A stretch of 64,000 nucleotides of DNA from Winogradskyella sp. (lineage in GTDB: Bacteria > Bacteroidota > Bacteroidia > Flavobacteriales > Flavobacteriaceae): assembly GCF_003712105.1 (NCBI RefSeq), contig NZ_RHLG01000002.1, forward strand, positions 62,001 to 126,000, read 5' to 3'. A program made the translations under genes and the position numbers. This document shows positions 6,473-15,268 of the stretch, piece by piece. Within the stretch, counting starts at the first letter, position 1. Each line of letters opens with the position of its first letter. The notes under the pieces are model-generated. The model was not told the DNA's origin. It saw only the letters and a list, made by a program, of their open reading frames with translations, and did not search any database.

Positions 6473-7991
6473 TTGTGGCACCTACTTCAATCAGCCTCTT
6501 AATGAACAAACAGCTCGCTTAGGTGAAGACACAAGAGTAAGTAAGATTCTTGCAGACCTACCTGTTCCGCAACAGCCAGTTGTTGTTGGAGTTTACAACT
6601 TTAGAGACCAAACAGGTCAGTTTAAACCAACTGAAAATGGGAGTACTTTTAGTACGGCTGTTACTCAAGGAGCAACAGCGATATTACTCAAAGCATTAGA
6701 AGATTCAAATTGGTTTATTGCTACTGAAAGAGAGAATCTTAACAATTTACTTAATGAGCGTCAGATTATAAAATCTACACGTGATGAATACGCAAAACTC
6801 AACGGAACAAATCCAGAGCGATTACGTCCATTATTATTTGCAGGTATTCTTCTAGAAGGAGGAATTATATCCTATGATACTAATATTGTCACTGGAGGAT
6901 TAGGTGCGAGATATTTTGGAATCGGTGGCTCTACGGAGTATAGACAAGATAGAGTGACAATTTACCTTCGTGCAGTGTCTACATCAACAGGTGAAATTCT
7001 AAAAACCGTTTATGTGTCTAAGACGATTTTATCTCAAGCTTTAGACGCTAGTTATTTTAGGTTTGTAAGTTTTCAAAGATTGTTAGAAGCTGAAACAGGC
7101 TTCACAAGAAATGAACCTATTCAATTAGCTATTACAGAGGCGATAGAAAAAGCGGTACATTCACTTGTAGTTGAAGGTATTTCAGATCAACTTTGGTCTG
7201 CAAGACAAGAAGATGAAGACGAAGTTAATGCTTTACTTAAAGGCTACTATGAAGAGAAGAGTATCTCTGCAGAAACCAAACTTTTCGATAGACTATATAG
7301 AGATCGCAGAGGAAAGTCTGTAATTAATATAGCTGCCGGAACCAGCATTATAGATGGTGACTTATCTAACTCTAGACCTGAGTTTTTTGGTCGAGTAGGT
7401 TATAAAAGATACCTTAATCCTTATTTAAATGTTAATGGATCTTTAAACCAATTTAATTTAAGAAACGAAGGCGCATTTGATGAAGCACTGACCTCATTAG
7501 ATTTTAATGCAGAATTTACCATACTACCATACGACAATTTAACACCTTTTGTTTATTCTGGTTTTGGTGCAAATGCAAGAAATAGCTTCTCTAATGTAGA
7601 TTTAAAATTCCAATATGGTCTTGGTCTTGAGTACCTGGTTTCAGATCAATTAGGTCTAACCTTATTTGGAGAACAAAATATACTTTTTACTGATGAGCTT
7701 GACGGTGTAATAAGTGGTAAGCGAGATGATTTCTATTATAGATTTGGTTTAGGTCTAAACTTTTATTTATCACCACCAACATATGAAGGTACTGAAAAGC
7801 GTCGTTTAAGACAGCAAAAAGAAAACGATTTAAAAGCACTTAGAGAAGCTAACATAAGAGAAAAGAAAATTAAAGAAGCAGGAGATAATACTTCTACTTC
7901 AAAGCAAGAAGCTAGGCGTAAACTTCGAATGTTAAGAAGAGCCAACCAAAAAGCCCTAAAAGAAAATAAAAATAATGATAACGAGAATTAA
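6465..7991 (+). CDS. csgG: Curli secretion channel CsgG, fused to a C-terminal beta-barrel
   Basis: 508 residues as read from the internal ATG at 6465, which lacks the signal peptide encoded out of frame at 6416. Residues about 35-245 are the CsgG pore-forming domain: VVVGVYNFRDQTGQFKP, FSTAVTQGATAILLKALEDSNWFI, ERENLNNLLNERQII, GGLGARYFGIGG, STGEILKTVYVSKTILSQ. Enterobacterial CsgG (277 residues) ends there. Here residues about 275-425 add a beta-barrel-like domain (FFGRVGYKRYLNPYLNVNG ... YRFGLGLNFYLSP), followed by a basic, helical tail of about 75 residues. The pore eyelet loop reads KPTENGSTFSTAV against KPYPASNFSTAV in E. coli, keeping the Phe but not the Tyr and Asn. The frame break at the signal peptide may make this copy inactive. 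Confidence 0.9.
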   Translation: MYSCGTYFNQPLNEQTARLGEDTRVSKILADLPVPQQPVVVGVYNFRDQTGQFKPTENGSTFSTAVTQGATAILLKALEDSNWFIATERENLNNLLNERQIIKSTRDEYAKLNGTNPERLRPLLFAGILLEGGIISYDTNIVTGGLGARYFGIGGSTEYRQDRVTIYLRAVSTSTGEILKTVYVSKTILSQALDASYFRFVSFQRLLEAETGFTRNEPIQLAITEAIEKAVHSLVVEGISDQLWSARQEDEDEVNALLKGYYEEKSISAETKLFDRLYRDRRGKSVINIAAGTSIIDGDLSNSRPEFFGRVGYKRYLNPYLNVNGSLNQFNLRNEGAFDEALTSLDFNAEFTILPYDNLTPFVYSGFGANARNSFSNVDLKFQYGLGLEYLVSDQLGLTLFGEQNILFTDELDGVISGKRDDFYYRFGLGLNFYLSPPTYEGTEKRRLRQQKENDLKALREANIREKKIKEAGDNTSTSKQEARRKLRMLRRANQKALKENKNNDNEN

Positions 7992-8001
7992 AAAGAATAA
8001 G

Positions 8002-9501
8002 ATGAATCGATATATAAAAATTACGGTAATATTTATTGTGTCTTTAGTGCTCGTTAATTGTAGTGAAGATGCTGTAGATAATTTAGCGAAAGGCACACTT
8101 ACAGGTATCGTTGTTACAAATGGTACTAATCTTCCTTTAGAAAATGTAAAAATATCTACAAACCCTAGCTCAAGTACAGTTTTTACAGATGCACAAGGCG
8201 AATTTATTATAGAAGATATTTCTGTAGATCAATATTCAGTACAAGCTGAATTGGATGGATTTTTATCAGGCTTTGAAGCAGCAGAAGTAACTGAAGGGTC
8301 TACGGTAAATGTTGTATTTGAATTAGATGTTGAAACAGCAAATAACAGACCACCAACAACACCTATTTTGATTACACCTGCAGACAATGCAATAGATATC
8401 CCTTTAGATACACAATTGGTATGGTCAAGTAGTGATCCTGATGGAGATGAAATTAGTTATACAATTGAAATTAGAAATAATTTCGATGAAGAAGTGCTAT
8501 CATTTTCAACAGTTAATGATACAATGGTAGATATTACAGGTTTAAGATTTGGGCTTAAGTATTTTTGGCAAGTGGGTGCAAAAGATACTGTTAATGAAGA
8601 TGTAATACAAAGTGAAGTTAGTGCTTTCGAAACCATAAATGCTCCTGAGAATAGACATGTATTTGTAAGGAAAATTGGTGGAAATAATGTTATTTTTTCT
8701 GTAGATACAAGCGGTAATGAACTACAGCTAACGTCGTCGTCATCAAATAGCTATAGACCTAGACAAAATACGGTAGCGAACAAAATTGCTTACCTATCAA
8801 ATAGCGGTTCAGAGACACATATATTTACTATGGACTTAGATGGGTCTAATGTACAGCAGATAACATCTCAGGTTCAGGTAAACGGTTTTGATTTGGAAGA
8901 AATAGACTTTGCTTGGACGCAAAATGGAGGTCGTATTTTATACCCAAATTTTGATAAGTTATATTCCATTAACGTAGATGGCACAGGATTATTTGAAGTA
9001 TATCAAACCACAGATGCTAGTTTAATCACAGAGGTTTCTATTAGTGCAGACGAAAGTATAACGGCATTAAAAACGAATGATATTTCAGGTTATAATGTTT
9101 CAATATTTACAATTGATGGCTCAGGATCTGTTGTAGATATCGTCCTCTCAGGCGTGTCTGGAGCAGCAGGAGGATTAGACATCTCCGTAAATAATCAATT
9201 TATTTTGTACTGGTATGATGTTTCAGGCTTTGAAAGTTCTAACTACAGACAGTTAGACTCAAGAATATTTTTATATACAAGGTCTGACGGAAATGTGGAT
9301 GATTTATCGGATGATAAGGTTGCTGGGACAAATGATTTTGATTGTAGATTCACTCCTAATGAAGCTGAAGTAATATTTACGAATACATCAAATGATGGCG
9401 TGTCTCAACACAATGTTCTAATTACAGACACAGATCCTAATGATGCAGGATTTACAAGAATAGTCTTTGTTGAAGATGGTGAAATGCCTGATTTTGAATA
9501 A
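8002..9501 (+). CDS. Curli-linked lipoprotein: CarboxypepD-like, Fn3-like and beta-propeller domains
   Basis: 499 residues from the ATG at 8002, 11 nt after the csgG stop. MNRYIKITVIFIVSLVLVNC gives a lipobox. Residues about 30-110 form a carboxypeptidase-regulatory-like beta-sandwich (GTLTGIVVTNGTNLPLENVKI ... TDAQGEFIIEDIS). Residues about 115-215 look Fn3/Ig-like (PILITPADNAIDIPLDTQLVWSS, KYFWQVGAKD). The rest has TolB/PD40-type propeller strands (SETHIFTMDLDGSNVQQIT, LYSINVDGTGLFEV). Its place as last gene of the curli unit before a strong terminator suggests a role on the outer membrane in curli assembly or anchoring; that is inference. Confidence 0.75.
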   Translation: MNRYIKITVIFIVSLVLVNCSEDAVDNLAKGTLTGIVVTNGTNLPLENVKISTNPSSSTVFTDAQGEFIIEDISVDQYSVQAELDGFLSGFEAAEVTEGSTVNVVFELDVETANNRPPTTPILITPADNAIDIPLDTQLVWSSSDPDGDEISYTIEIRNNFDEEVLSFSTVNDTMVDITGLRFGLKYFWQVGAKDTVNEDVIQSEVSAFETINAPENRHVFVRKIGGNNVIFSVDTSGNELQLTSSSSNSYRPRQNTVANKIAYLSNSGSETHIFTMDLDGSNVQQITSQVQVNGFDLEEIDFAWTQNGGRILYPNFDKLYSINVDGTGLFEVYQTTDASLITEVSISADESITALKTNDISGYNVSIFTIDGSGSVVDIVLSGVSGAAGGLDISVNNQFILYWYDVSGFESSNYRQLDSRIFLYTRSDGNVDDLSDDKVAGTNDFDCRFTPNEAEVIFTNTSNDGVSQHNVLITDTDPNDAGFTRIVFVEDGEMPDFE

Positions 9502-9521
9502 GCAAAAATAAAATCAATGAG

Positions 9522-9556
9522 AAAGCATTCAATAATTTTTTTGAATGCTTTTTTTG
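9522..9556 (+). terminator. Intrinsic terminator of the curli operon
   Basis: A perfect 11-bp stem AAAGCATTCAA (9522-9532) / TTGAATGCTTT (9541-9551) with a short loop is followed by a run of T. Confidence 0.85.
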
Positions 9557-9585
9557 TTTTAGTTAGATATCATCATTTAATAAAT

Positions 9586-9593
9586 TATTTTTG
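9586..9593 (+). promoter_or_regulatory. -7 box of purM promoter
   Basis: TATTTTTG matches TAnnTTTG and lies 18 bp before the purM ATG at 9612. No clean TTG is seen at the -33 position. Confidence 0.4.
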
Positions 9594-9611
9594 TCCTATT
9601 AACAGATTAAT

Positions 9612-10790
9612 ATGAGTCAAGAAGTTAGTAAACGATATTCTCAAAGAGGTGTTTCGGCATCAAAAGAAGATGTACACAATGCTATTAAGAACATAGATAA
9701 GGGGCTATTTCCAAAAGCATTCTGTAAAATTGTACCAGACTTTCTAACAAACGATGATGATTATTGTTTAATAATGCACGCTGATGGTGCAGGGACAAAA
9801 TCGTCTTTGGCATATATGTATTGGAAAGAAACTGGAGATCTTTCAGTTTGGAAAGGTATTGCCCAAGATGCTCTTATTATGAATATTGACGACTTATTAT
9901 GTGTTGGAGCCACTGATAATATTATGTTGTCCTCCACAATAGGACGAAATAAAAATCTTATTCCGGGTGAAGTTATTTCTGCAATAATAAACGGAACAGA
10001 AGAATTAATACAGGATTTAAAAACGTTTGGAGTTACAATACATTCCACTGGTGGTGAAACGGCCGATGTTGGCGACTTAGTAAGAACAATTATAGTAGAT
10101 TCCACCGTTACGGCGCGCATGAAGCGCAAAGATGTTATAGATAATGCAAATATTTCTGAAGGCGATGTTATTGTAGGCTTAGCATCTTTTGGACAAGCAT
10201 CCTACGAAAAAGAATATAATGGCGGTATGGGAAGTAATGGATTAACTTCTGCTCGCCATGACGTATTTCATAAGTATTTGGCAGATAAGTTCCCTGAAAG
10301 TTTTGATGCAGCTGTCCCTTCCGATTTGGTATATTCAGGACATGTAAAACTAACTGACGAAGTTGATAATGCTCCGATAGATGCAGGAAAGTTAGTTTTA
10401 TCACCTACTAGAACTTATGCACCTATTATAAAAGAGATACTTTCAAAATACAACTCTGATTCTATACATGGCATGATTCATTGTTCTGGTGGTGCACAAA
10501 CTAAGATTCTTCATTTTGTAGATGATTTGCATATTATCAAAGACAATATGTTTGTAATACCACCTTTATTTAAACTTATTCAAGAGCAATCTAAAACCGA
10601 CTGGAAAGAAATGTATCAGGTGTTTAACTGTGGCCATCGGATGGAGTTATACGTTAATCCAGAAATAGCTGAAGATATTATCGCTATATCAAAATCTTTT
10701 AATGTTAATGCTCAAGTCATTGGTAGAGTAGAAGCTGCTGAAAGCAAAAAACTAACTATTAAAAGTGAATATGGTGTTTTTGAGTATTAA
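9612..10790 (+). CDS. purM: Phosphoribosylformylglycinamidine cyclo-ligase (AIR synthetase)
   Basis: 392 residues; makes aminoimidazole ribotide from FGAM with ATP in purine synthesis. The N-terminal segment SQRGVSASKEDVH, the DGAGTKSSLAY loop, the GIAQDALIMNIDDLLCVGA motif and HSTGGETADVGDLVRT all belong to the PurM/AIR-synthase fold. The C-terminal half carries GLASFGQASYEKEYNGGMGSNGLTSAR and HGMIHCSGGAQTKI. It is longer than the roughly 345-residue proteobacterial enzyme, as is usual for the Bacteroidota form. It converges on the ABC transporter gene with one base between stop codons and no terminator in between. Confidence 0.9.
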   Translation: MSQEVSKRYSQRGVSASKEDVHNAIKNIDKGLFPKAFCKIVPDFLTNDDDYCLIMHADGAGTKSSLAYMYWKETGDLSVWKGIAQDALIMNIDDLLCVGATDNIMLSSTIGRNKNLIPGEVISAIINGTEELIQDLKTFGVTIHSTGGETADVGDLVRTIIVDSTVTARMKRKDVIDNANISEGDVIVGLASFGQASYEKEYNGGMGSNGLTSARHDVFHKYLADKFPESFDAAVPSDLVYSGHVKLTDEVDNAPIDAGKLVLSPTRTYAPIIKEILSKYNSDSIHGMIHCSGGAQTKILHFVDDLHIIKDNMFVIPPLFKLIQEQSKTDWKEMYQVFNCGHRMELYVNPEIAEDIIAISKSFNVNAQVIGRVEAAESKKLTIKSEYGVFEY

Positions 10791-10791
10791 T

Positions 10792-11451
10792 CTACAAAGT
10801 TCCAATATTTAAATACCCGTAATCTTCTAATTCTTTTAGGTCTTTGATATGCTTAGTAGTTCCATTTTTTAAAAGATAAATCTTGTCTGTAACTTCTAAG
10901 ATATCATCATATCTATGATCAGTTAGGATTATTAATTTCTGCTTTTTTTCTTCTAAAATTAATTGTTTTACTTGCTCAATAAATAAGGGAGAAATACCAT
11001 TAAAGGGTTCATCAAGTAATACAATTTTACTTTTGCTTTTAAGAGCTATATAGCATTCAATACAGCGACGTTGACCACCAGAAAGTTTACCAAATTTCAT
11101 GTTTTCCAAATCCGAATAATCTTCAAAATAGCCTGTAAATGTTGGCCAATCTATTTTGAATAGCTCAAAAATAGTTTTTAGCTTAAAACCTTTTGGTATA
11201 GAATCGTATTGAGGTAAGTACTTAACAGTATGAGTTTGGTATAAAGGTTTTTTCAAGAGTTTTCCGCCTATTCTTATGGATTTATACTTTGGTATAAGAT
11301 TACCAAAAATGATGTCTATAAGACTAGATTTACCACAACCGTTACTACCTAAAATTGCGGTCACTTGTCCAGTTTCTGCTTCTAGGTAAATACCATTTAG
11401 TATACGTTTGTTTTTAAAGTAAAGTTCTACATTATCTATTTCAAATTTCAT
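10792..11451 (-). CDS. ABC transporter ATP-binding protein
   Basis: 219 residues, a single nucleotide-binding domain. Walker A is ILGSNGCGKSSLIDIIFG (about 33-50), the signature motif is KLSGGQRRCIECYIAL, Walker B is KIVLLDEPFNGISP, and the switch histidine lies in ILTDHRYDDILEV. It acts as the ATPase of an inner-membrane transporter. The only cotranscribed partner is the 95-residue membrane protein 6 nt upstream, which is too small to be a normal permease. Substrate unknown. Confidence 0.85.
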   Translation of the reverse strand: MKFEIDNVELYFKNKRILNGIYLEAETGQVTAILGSNGCGKSSLIDIIFGNLIPKYKSIRIGGKLLKKPLYQTHTVKYLPQYDSIPKGFKLKTIFELFKIDWPTFTGYFEDYSDLENMKFGKLSGGQRRCIECYIALKSKSKIVLLDEPFNGISPLFIEQVKQLILEEKKQKLIILTDHRYDDILEVTDKIYLLKNGTTKHIKDLKELEDYGYLNIGTL

Positions 11452-11457
11452 TTTTAA

Positions 11458-11745
11458 TTAAGTGAATTCCTTAAAAATAGTAAGGAATATGATGGTTAAA
11501 ATACAATCGATAACAAATACAATAAAGAATAGTCTCACAGGAGATATTCCTAAGTTTTTGTAAAAGGTCAATTTTCGTTTTTGAGCGGTTTCATGAACAT
11601 AGTACCATGCAAAAACCGTTAAAAACAGTTTCGTTATTAATGCTGGAGCGAGATGAGGGTTAAAAAAACCTATTATCGCATTAACAATAAATGACCAAAC
11701 TACAAACGGTTTATAAAATGCAAGTATAGCTAGGAATCGATGCAT
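11458..11745 (-). CDS. Small three-helix membrane protein, partner of ABC ATPase
   Basis: 95 residues with three hydrophobic segments (about 8-28, 35-50 and 70-90). I do not recognise a family. A basic patch, HETAQKRKLTFYKNLGIS, precedes the last helix. The stop is 6 nt from the ATP-binding protein start, so both are made together. It may be a reduced membrane partner of that ATPase. Confidence 0.65.
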   Translation of the reverse strand: MHRFLAILAFYKPFVVWSFIVNAIIGFFNPHLAPALITKLFLTVFAWYYVHETAQKRKLTFYKNLGISPVRLFFIVFVIDCILTIIFLTIFKEFT

Positions 11746-11859
11746 ATACCTTCTTAAACGGTGATTCTATTTATTTATTTTTTACTGTTAATATGTATGC
11801 TAATTTGACATTTTAAAGTTGAATAATTATCGTATTTTTACTGCCAATTTTCAGGATAC

Positions 11860-12936
11860 ATGCTAGAGAAAATTCAAATTGTAAAACAACGTTTTGACGA
11901 GGTTAATGATTTAATCATTCAACCTGATATTATATCTGACCAAAAGCGATATATTCAACTAAATAAAGAGTATAAGGACTTAAAAAAGATAGTAGATAAA
12001 GGCACTTTATATAAAGAGCTTTTAGACAATGTTGCTGAGGCGGAAGAAATTATATCAGATGGCTCAGATGACGAAATGGTTGAGATGGCAAAAATGCAAC
12101 TTGACGAAGCTAAAGAGCAGTTGCCAAAATTAGAAGAAGAAATCCGATTTTTACTTATACCAAAAGATCCAGATGATGCTAAAAATGTGGTTGTTGAAGT
12201 AAGAGCAGGTACAGGTGGTGATGAGGCGAGTATTTTTGCAGGAGATTTATATAGAATGTATTCTAAATATTGCTCAGACAAAGGTTGGAGTACAAGTGTT
12301 GTTAGTATGAATGAAGGCACATCAGGAGGTTTTAAAGAAATTATTTTTGAAGTATCTGGCGAAGATGTATACGGCACAATGAAGTTTGAAGCTGGCGTAC
12401 ACCGTGTACAACGAGTACCACAAACCGAAACTCAAGGTCGTGTACATACAAGTGCCGCTACCGTAATGGTATTGCCTGAGGCAGAGGAGTTTGATTTTGA
12501 ATTGGATATGACTGAGGTGCGTATAGAACGTACTACATCTACAGGTCCTGGAGGTCAATCTGTAAATACAACCTATTCAGCAATTAAGCTTCACCATGAG
12601 CCAACAGGTATGATTGTGAGTTGTCAAGACCAAAAATCATCACACAAAAATTTAGAAAAAGCGCTTAAAGTTTTACGTTCTCGATTATATGAAGAAGAAA
12701 TGCGAAAGCGAGCTGCTGCAGATTCTGAAAAGCGAAAAAGTATGGTGAGCTCTGGAGATAGAAGTGCAAAGATTAGAACGTACAACTATCCGCAAGGCCG
12801 TGTTACAGATCACAGAATTGGTTTAACACTTTACGATTTACAGAATATTATCAATGGAGATATTCAAAAAATTATAGACGAATTAATGTTAGCTGAAAAC
12901 ACTGAGCTGTTGAAAGCTAATGACGAAATAATTTAA
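11860..12936 (+). CDS. prfA: Peptide chain release factor 1
   Basis: 358 residues, normal for RF1, which ends translation at UAA and UAG. The GGQ peptidyl-hydrolysis motif lies at about 231-233 in [18 protein letters not shown]. The stop-codon reading P-x-T motif is PQT at about 187-189 ([14 protein letters not shown]), which marks RF1 rather than the SPF motif of RF2. The N-terminal helical domain and the [10 protein letters not shown] segment are intact. It is followed by a strong hairpin and then pyrF. Confidence 0.97.
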   Translation: MLEKIQIVKQRFDEVNDLIIQPDIISDQKRYIQLNKEYKDLKKIVDKGTLYKELLDNVAEAEEIISDGSDDEMVEMAKMQLDEAKEQLPKLEEEIRFLLIPKDPDDAKNVVVEVRAGTGGDEASIFAGDLYRMYSKYCSDKGWSTSVVSMNEGTSGGFKEIIFEVSGEDVYGTMKFEAGVHRVQRVPQTETQGRVHTSAATVMVLPEAEEFDFELDMTEVRIERTTSTGPGGQSVNTTYSAIKLHHEPTGMIVSCQDQKSSHKNLEKALKVLRSRLYEEEMRKRAAADSEKRKSMVSSGDRSAKIRTYNYPQGRVTDHRIGLTLYDLQNIINGDIQKIIDELMLAENTELLKANDEII

Positions 12937-12940
12937 AGCT

Positions 12941-12967
12941 AAGCCTCAAAAAAGAGGCTTTTTTTTA
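12941..12967 (+). terminator. Intrinsic terminator between prfA and pyrF
   Basis: AAGCCTC (12941-12947) pairs with GAGGCTT (12954-12960) across an A-only loop and runs into a T tract that ends 3 nt before the pyrF ATG. It can end prfA mRNA, and any read-through transcript would place this hairpin over the pyrF ribosome entry region. Confidence 0.8.
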
Positions 12968-12970
12968 TAC

Positions 12971-13789
12971 ATGACAACAACACAACTTATAGAACAAATT
13001 CATACAAAGCAATCGTTTTTGTGTATAGGTCTAGATGTAGACTTAAATAAAATTCCTAAGCATTTATTAGATACTGAAGATCCAATATTTGAGTTTAATA
13101 AAGCCATTATAGATGCTACGCATCACTTGTGTGTAGCCTATAAACCTAATACAGCGTTTTATGAAGCATACGGTATTAAAGGTTGGCAAGCGTTAGAGAA
13201 GACCATTAAATACCTAAACGCTAATCATCCAGAAATATATACCATAGCTGATGCTAAACGTGGAGATATAGGCAATACAAGTAGCATGTACGCTAAAGCC
13301 TTTTTCGAGGATTTAGGTTTTGATAGTGTAACGGTTGCACCATATATGGGAAAAGATTCTGTTGAACCTTTTTTGGCATTTAAAGACAAGCATACTATTC
13401 TGTTAGCATTAACATCTAATAAAGGCGCTTTTGATTTTCAGACGTTAAATGTCGATCATCGAGAATTATATAAAAGAGTTTTAGAAACTTCTAAAACATG
13501 GACCAATTCTGAACATTTAATGTATGTAGTTGGTGCGACAAAGGCTGAATATTTAGCAGAAATTAGAGAGATAATTCCTGAAAGCTTTTTGTTAGTTCCA
13601 GGAGTTGGTGCTCAAGGAGGTAATCTTCAAGATGTATGCAAATATGGTATGACGGATAACATAGGCTTGCTTATTAACTCTTCTAGAGGAATTATTTATG
13701 CATCTCAAGCTGAAGATTTTGCCGAAGCCTCAGCAGCTAAAGCTCTTGAGTTACAGGTTCAGATGAAGGCTATATTAGCTAGTACGTAA
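12971..13789 (+). CDS. pyrF: Orotidine 5'-phosphate decarboxylase
   Basis: 272 residues, the long PyrF type common in Bacteroidota and actinobacteria. It forms UMP from OMP, the last step of pyrimidine synthesis. [14 protein letters not shown] opens the barrel with the first active-site Asp. The catalytic segment is [18 protein letters not shown] (Asp-Lys...Asp). [14 protein letters not shown] and [15 protein letters not shown] are the phosphate-binding parts. The start codon sits right after the prfA terminator, so its promoter must overlap that hairpin or it depends on read-through. Confidence 0.95.
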   Translation: MTTTQLIEQIHTKQSFLCIGLDVDLNKIPKHLLDTEDPIFEFNKAIIDATHHLCVAYKPNTAFYEAYGIKGWQALEKTIKYLNANHPEIYTIADAKRGDIGNTSSMYAKAFFEDLGFDSVTVAPYMGKDSVEPFLAFKDKHTILLALTSNKGAFDFQTLNVDHRELYKRVLETSKTWTNSEHLMYVVGATKAEYLAEIREIIPESFLLVPGVGAQGGNLQDVCKYGMTDNIGLLINSSRGIIYASQAEDFAEASAAKALELQVQMKAILAST

Positions 13790-13801
13790 TATCCTTTTTT
13801 A

Positions 13802-14584
13802 ATGACGTTTAAGGACCAACTCAATAGAGAGATTCATCTTCCTAAAAAACCAAAACGTATTGTTTCTTTGGTGCCTTCCCAAACAGAATTGCTTGTCGAT
13901 TTGGGTTTAATAGATTCAATTGTTGGTATTACTAAGTTTTGTGTACATCCAAAAGAATTAAGAAAACAAAAAGAAGTTGTTGGCGGAACCAAACAAGTAA
14001 AAGTAGATAAAATAGCTGAACTTAAGCCAGATATTATTCTTTGTAATAAGGAGGAAAATAGTTTAGAAATTATTCAGAACCTTAGGACTATTGCTCCAAT
14101 CCATATCAGTGATATTTATAATTTAGAGGACTGTTTTGAATTGATAGAAATGTATGGTGAACTATTCGAAGTACAAAATAAAGCAGAGGATATTGTCAAT
14201 GATATTAGACAAGAACGCGAAAGTTATAAGACAAAATATACTGCGCAAGCCAAACATAAAGTAGCCTATTTCATTTGGAAAGAACCATGGATGGTAGCAG
14301 CTTCTAATACGTTTATAAATACAATGCTAAAAGAAGCAAACTTTGAGAATGTTTTTGAGTCGGAGAAACGTTACCCAGAACTATCGCTAAGCCATCCCAA
14401 ACTAGTTGAAGCAGATGCTATTTTATTGTCCTCAGAACCTTATCCTTTTAAGGAAAAACACATAGAAGAATTGCAATCGATTTTCCCAAAAAAGACCATT
14501 ATAACTGTCGATGGAGAATTATTCTCTTGGCATGGAAGTAGAATCAAATATTCGTATCAATACTTTTCTAAACTAAGTATTTAA
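13802..14584 (+). CDS. BtuF-like helical-backbone metal/cobalamin-binding protein
   Basis: 260 residues of the periplasmic-binding-protein class III fold: KRIVSLVPSQTELLVDLGLIDSIVGITKFCVHP near the N-terminus, VDKIAELKPDIILCNKEEN, and a C-terminal lobe with AYFIWKEPWMVAASNTFINTMLKEANFENVF. Family members bind cobalamin or iron complexes for ABC import. No signal peptide is visible from this start, which is also usual for this flavobacterial group, so its location is uncertain. It follows pyrF by 12 nt; no permease gene is adjacent. Confidence 0.8.
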   Translation: MTFKDQLNREIHLPKKPKRIVSLVPSQTELLVDLGLIDSIVGITKFCVHPKELRKQKEVVGGTKQVKVDKIAELKPDIILCNKEENSLEIIQNLRTIAPIHISDIYNLEDCFELIEMYGELFEVQNKAEDIVNDIRQERESYKTKYTAQAKHKVAYFIWKEPWMVAASNTFINTMLKEANFENVFESEKRYPELSLSHPKLVEADAILLSSEPYPFKEKHIEELQSIFPKKTIITVDGELFSWHGSRIKYSYQYFSKLSI

Positions 14585-14591
14585 AAAGAAA

Positions 14592-14615
14592 AAGCCGATA
14601 TGATCATATCGACTT
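14592..14615 (-). terminator. Near-perfect palindrome, terminator-like on the minus strand
   Basis: A 16-bp perfect palindrome centred in 14596-14611, extended by AAG/CTT arms with one mismatch. The T run follows it only on the minus strand, yet both neighbouring genes are on plus. It could block antisense transcription or act as a protein site. Confidence 0.4.
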
Positions 14616-14752
14616 ATCAACTAACTTACATAGTGTGAAATCTAACTCAACTCTTTATTACAAATATCTAAACTTTATTTGCAGTAAATGTTATGTTAAT
14701 ATTAGCAGATAATTAAATGTACTTTAATAACTTAGAACAAATAATCTAAATC

Positions 14753-15268
14753 ATGAAGTACTATTTATCTACACTAATTTTTGCGTCATTTCTACTTGTA
14801 AGTTATGCCCAGAATTCAGCCTGTGCTTGCTGTACAGATAACCACAAAGCGTTTTCGTTTTGGGAAGGTGAATGGACTGTTTCTCAAAATGGAAAAAAAG
14901 CAGGAGATAATAAGCTTAAGTTTATACAAAACGGATGCGTCTTAGAAGAAAACTGGACAAGCGTATCTCCAGGTTATACCGGTACAAGCCATAGTTTTTA
15001 TAATGCTAGTAAGCAGCAATGGGAACAATTATGGATTGATAACCAAGGTGTAAGTCTTCATCTTAAAGGCCATAGAAAAGGGAACCAAATGATTTTAAAA
15101 ACAGACAAGGCCATTAATAAAAAAGGCAATTCATTTGTTAATAGAGTTACTTGGACAGATAATGACGACGGCACAGTGAGACAGCTATGGGAAATCATAA
15201 CTCAAACCGATGATGGTGAGAAAATATCGGTTGCCTTTGACGGACTTTATAAAAAAGTTAATGATTAG
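14753..15268 (+). CDS. Exported lipocalin-like protein, unknown function
   Basis: 171 residues with a signal peptide (about 1-19, ending VSYAQ). The mature part begins with a CACC cluster, then AFSFWEGEWTVSQNG and a series of short beta-strands (LKFIQNGCVLEENWTSVS, HSFYNASKQQWEQLWIDNQG). This is the layout of DUF1579-like small barrels of unknown ligand. It overlaps the convergent DUF4197 gene by 4 nt at their stop codons. Confidence 0.75.
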   Translation: MKYYLSTLIFASFLLVSYAQNSACACCTDNHKAFSFWEGEWTVSQNGKKAGDNKLKFIQNGCVLEENWTSVSPGYTGTSHSFYNASKQQWEQLWIDNQGVSLHLKGHRKGNQMILKTDKAINKKGNSFVNRVTWTDNDDGTVRQLWEIITQTDDGEKISVAFDGLYKKVND

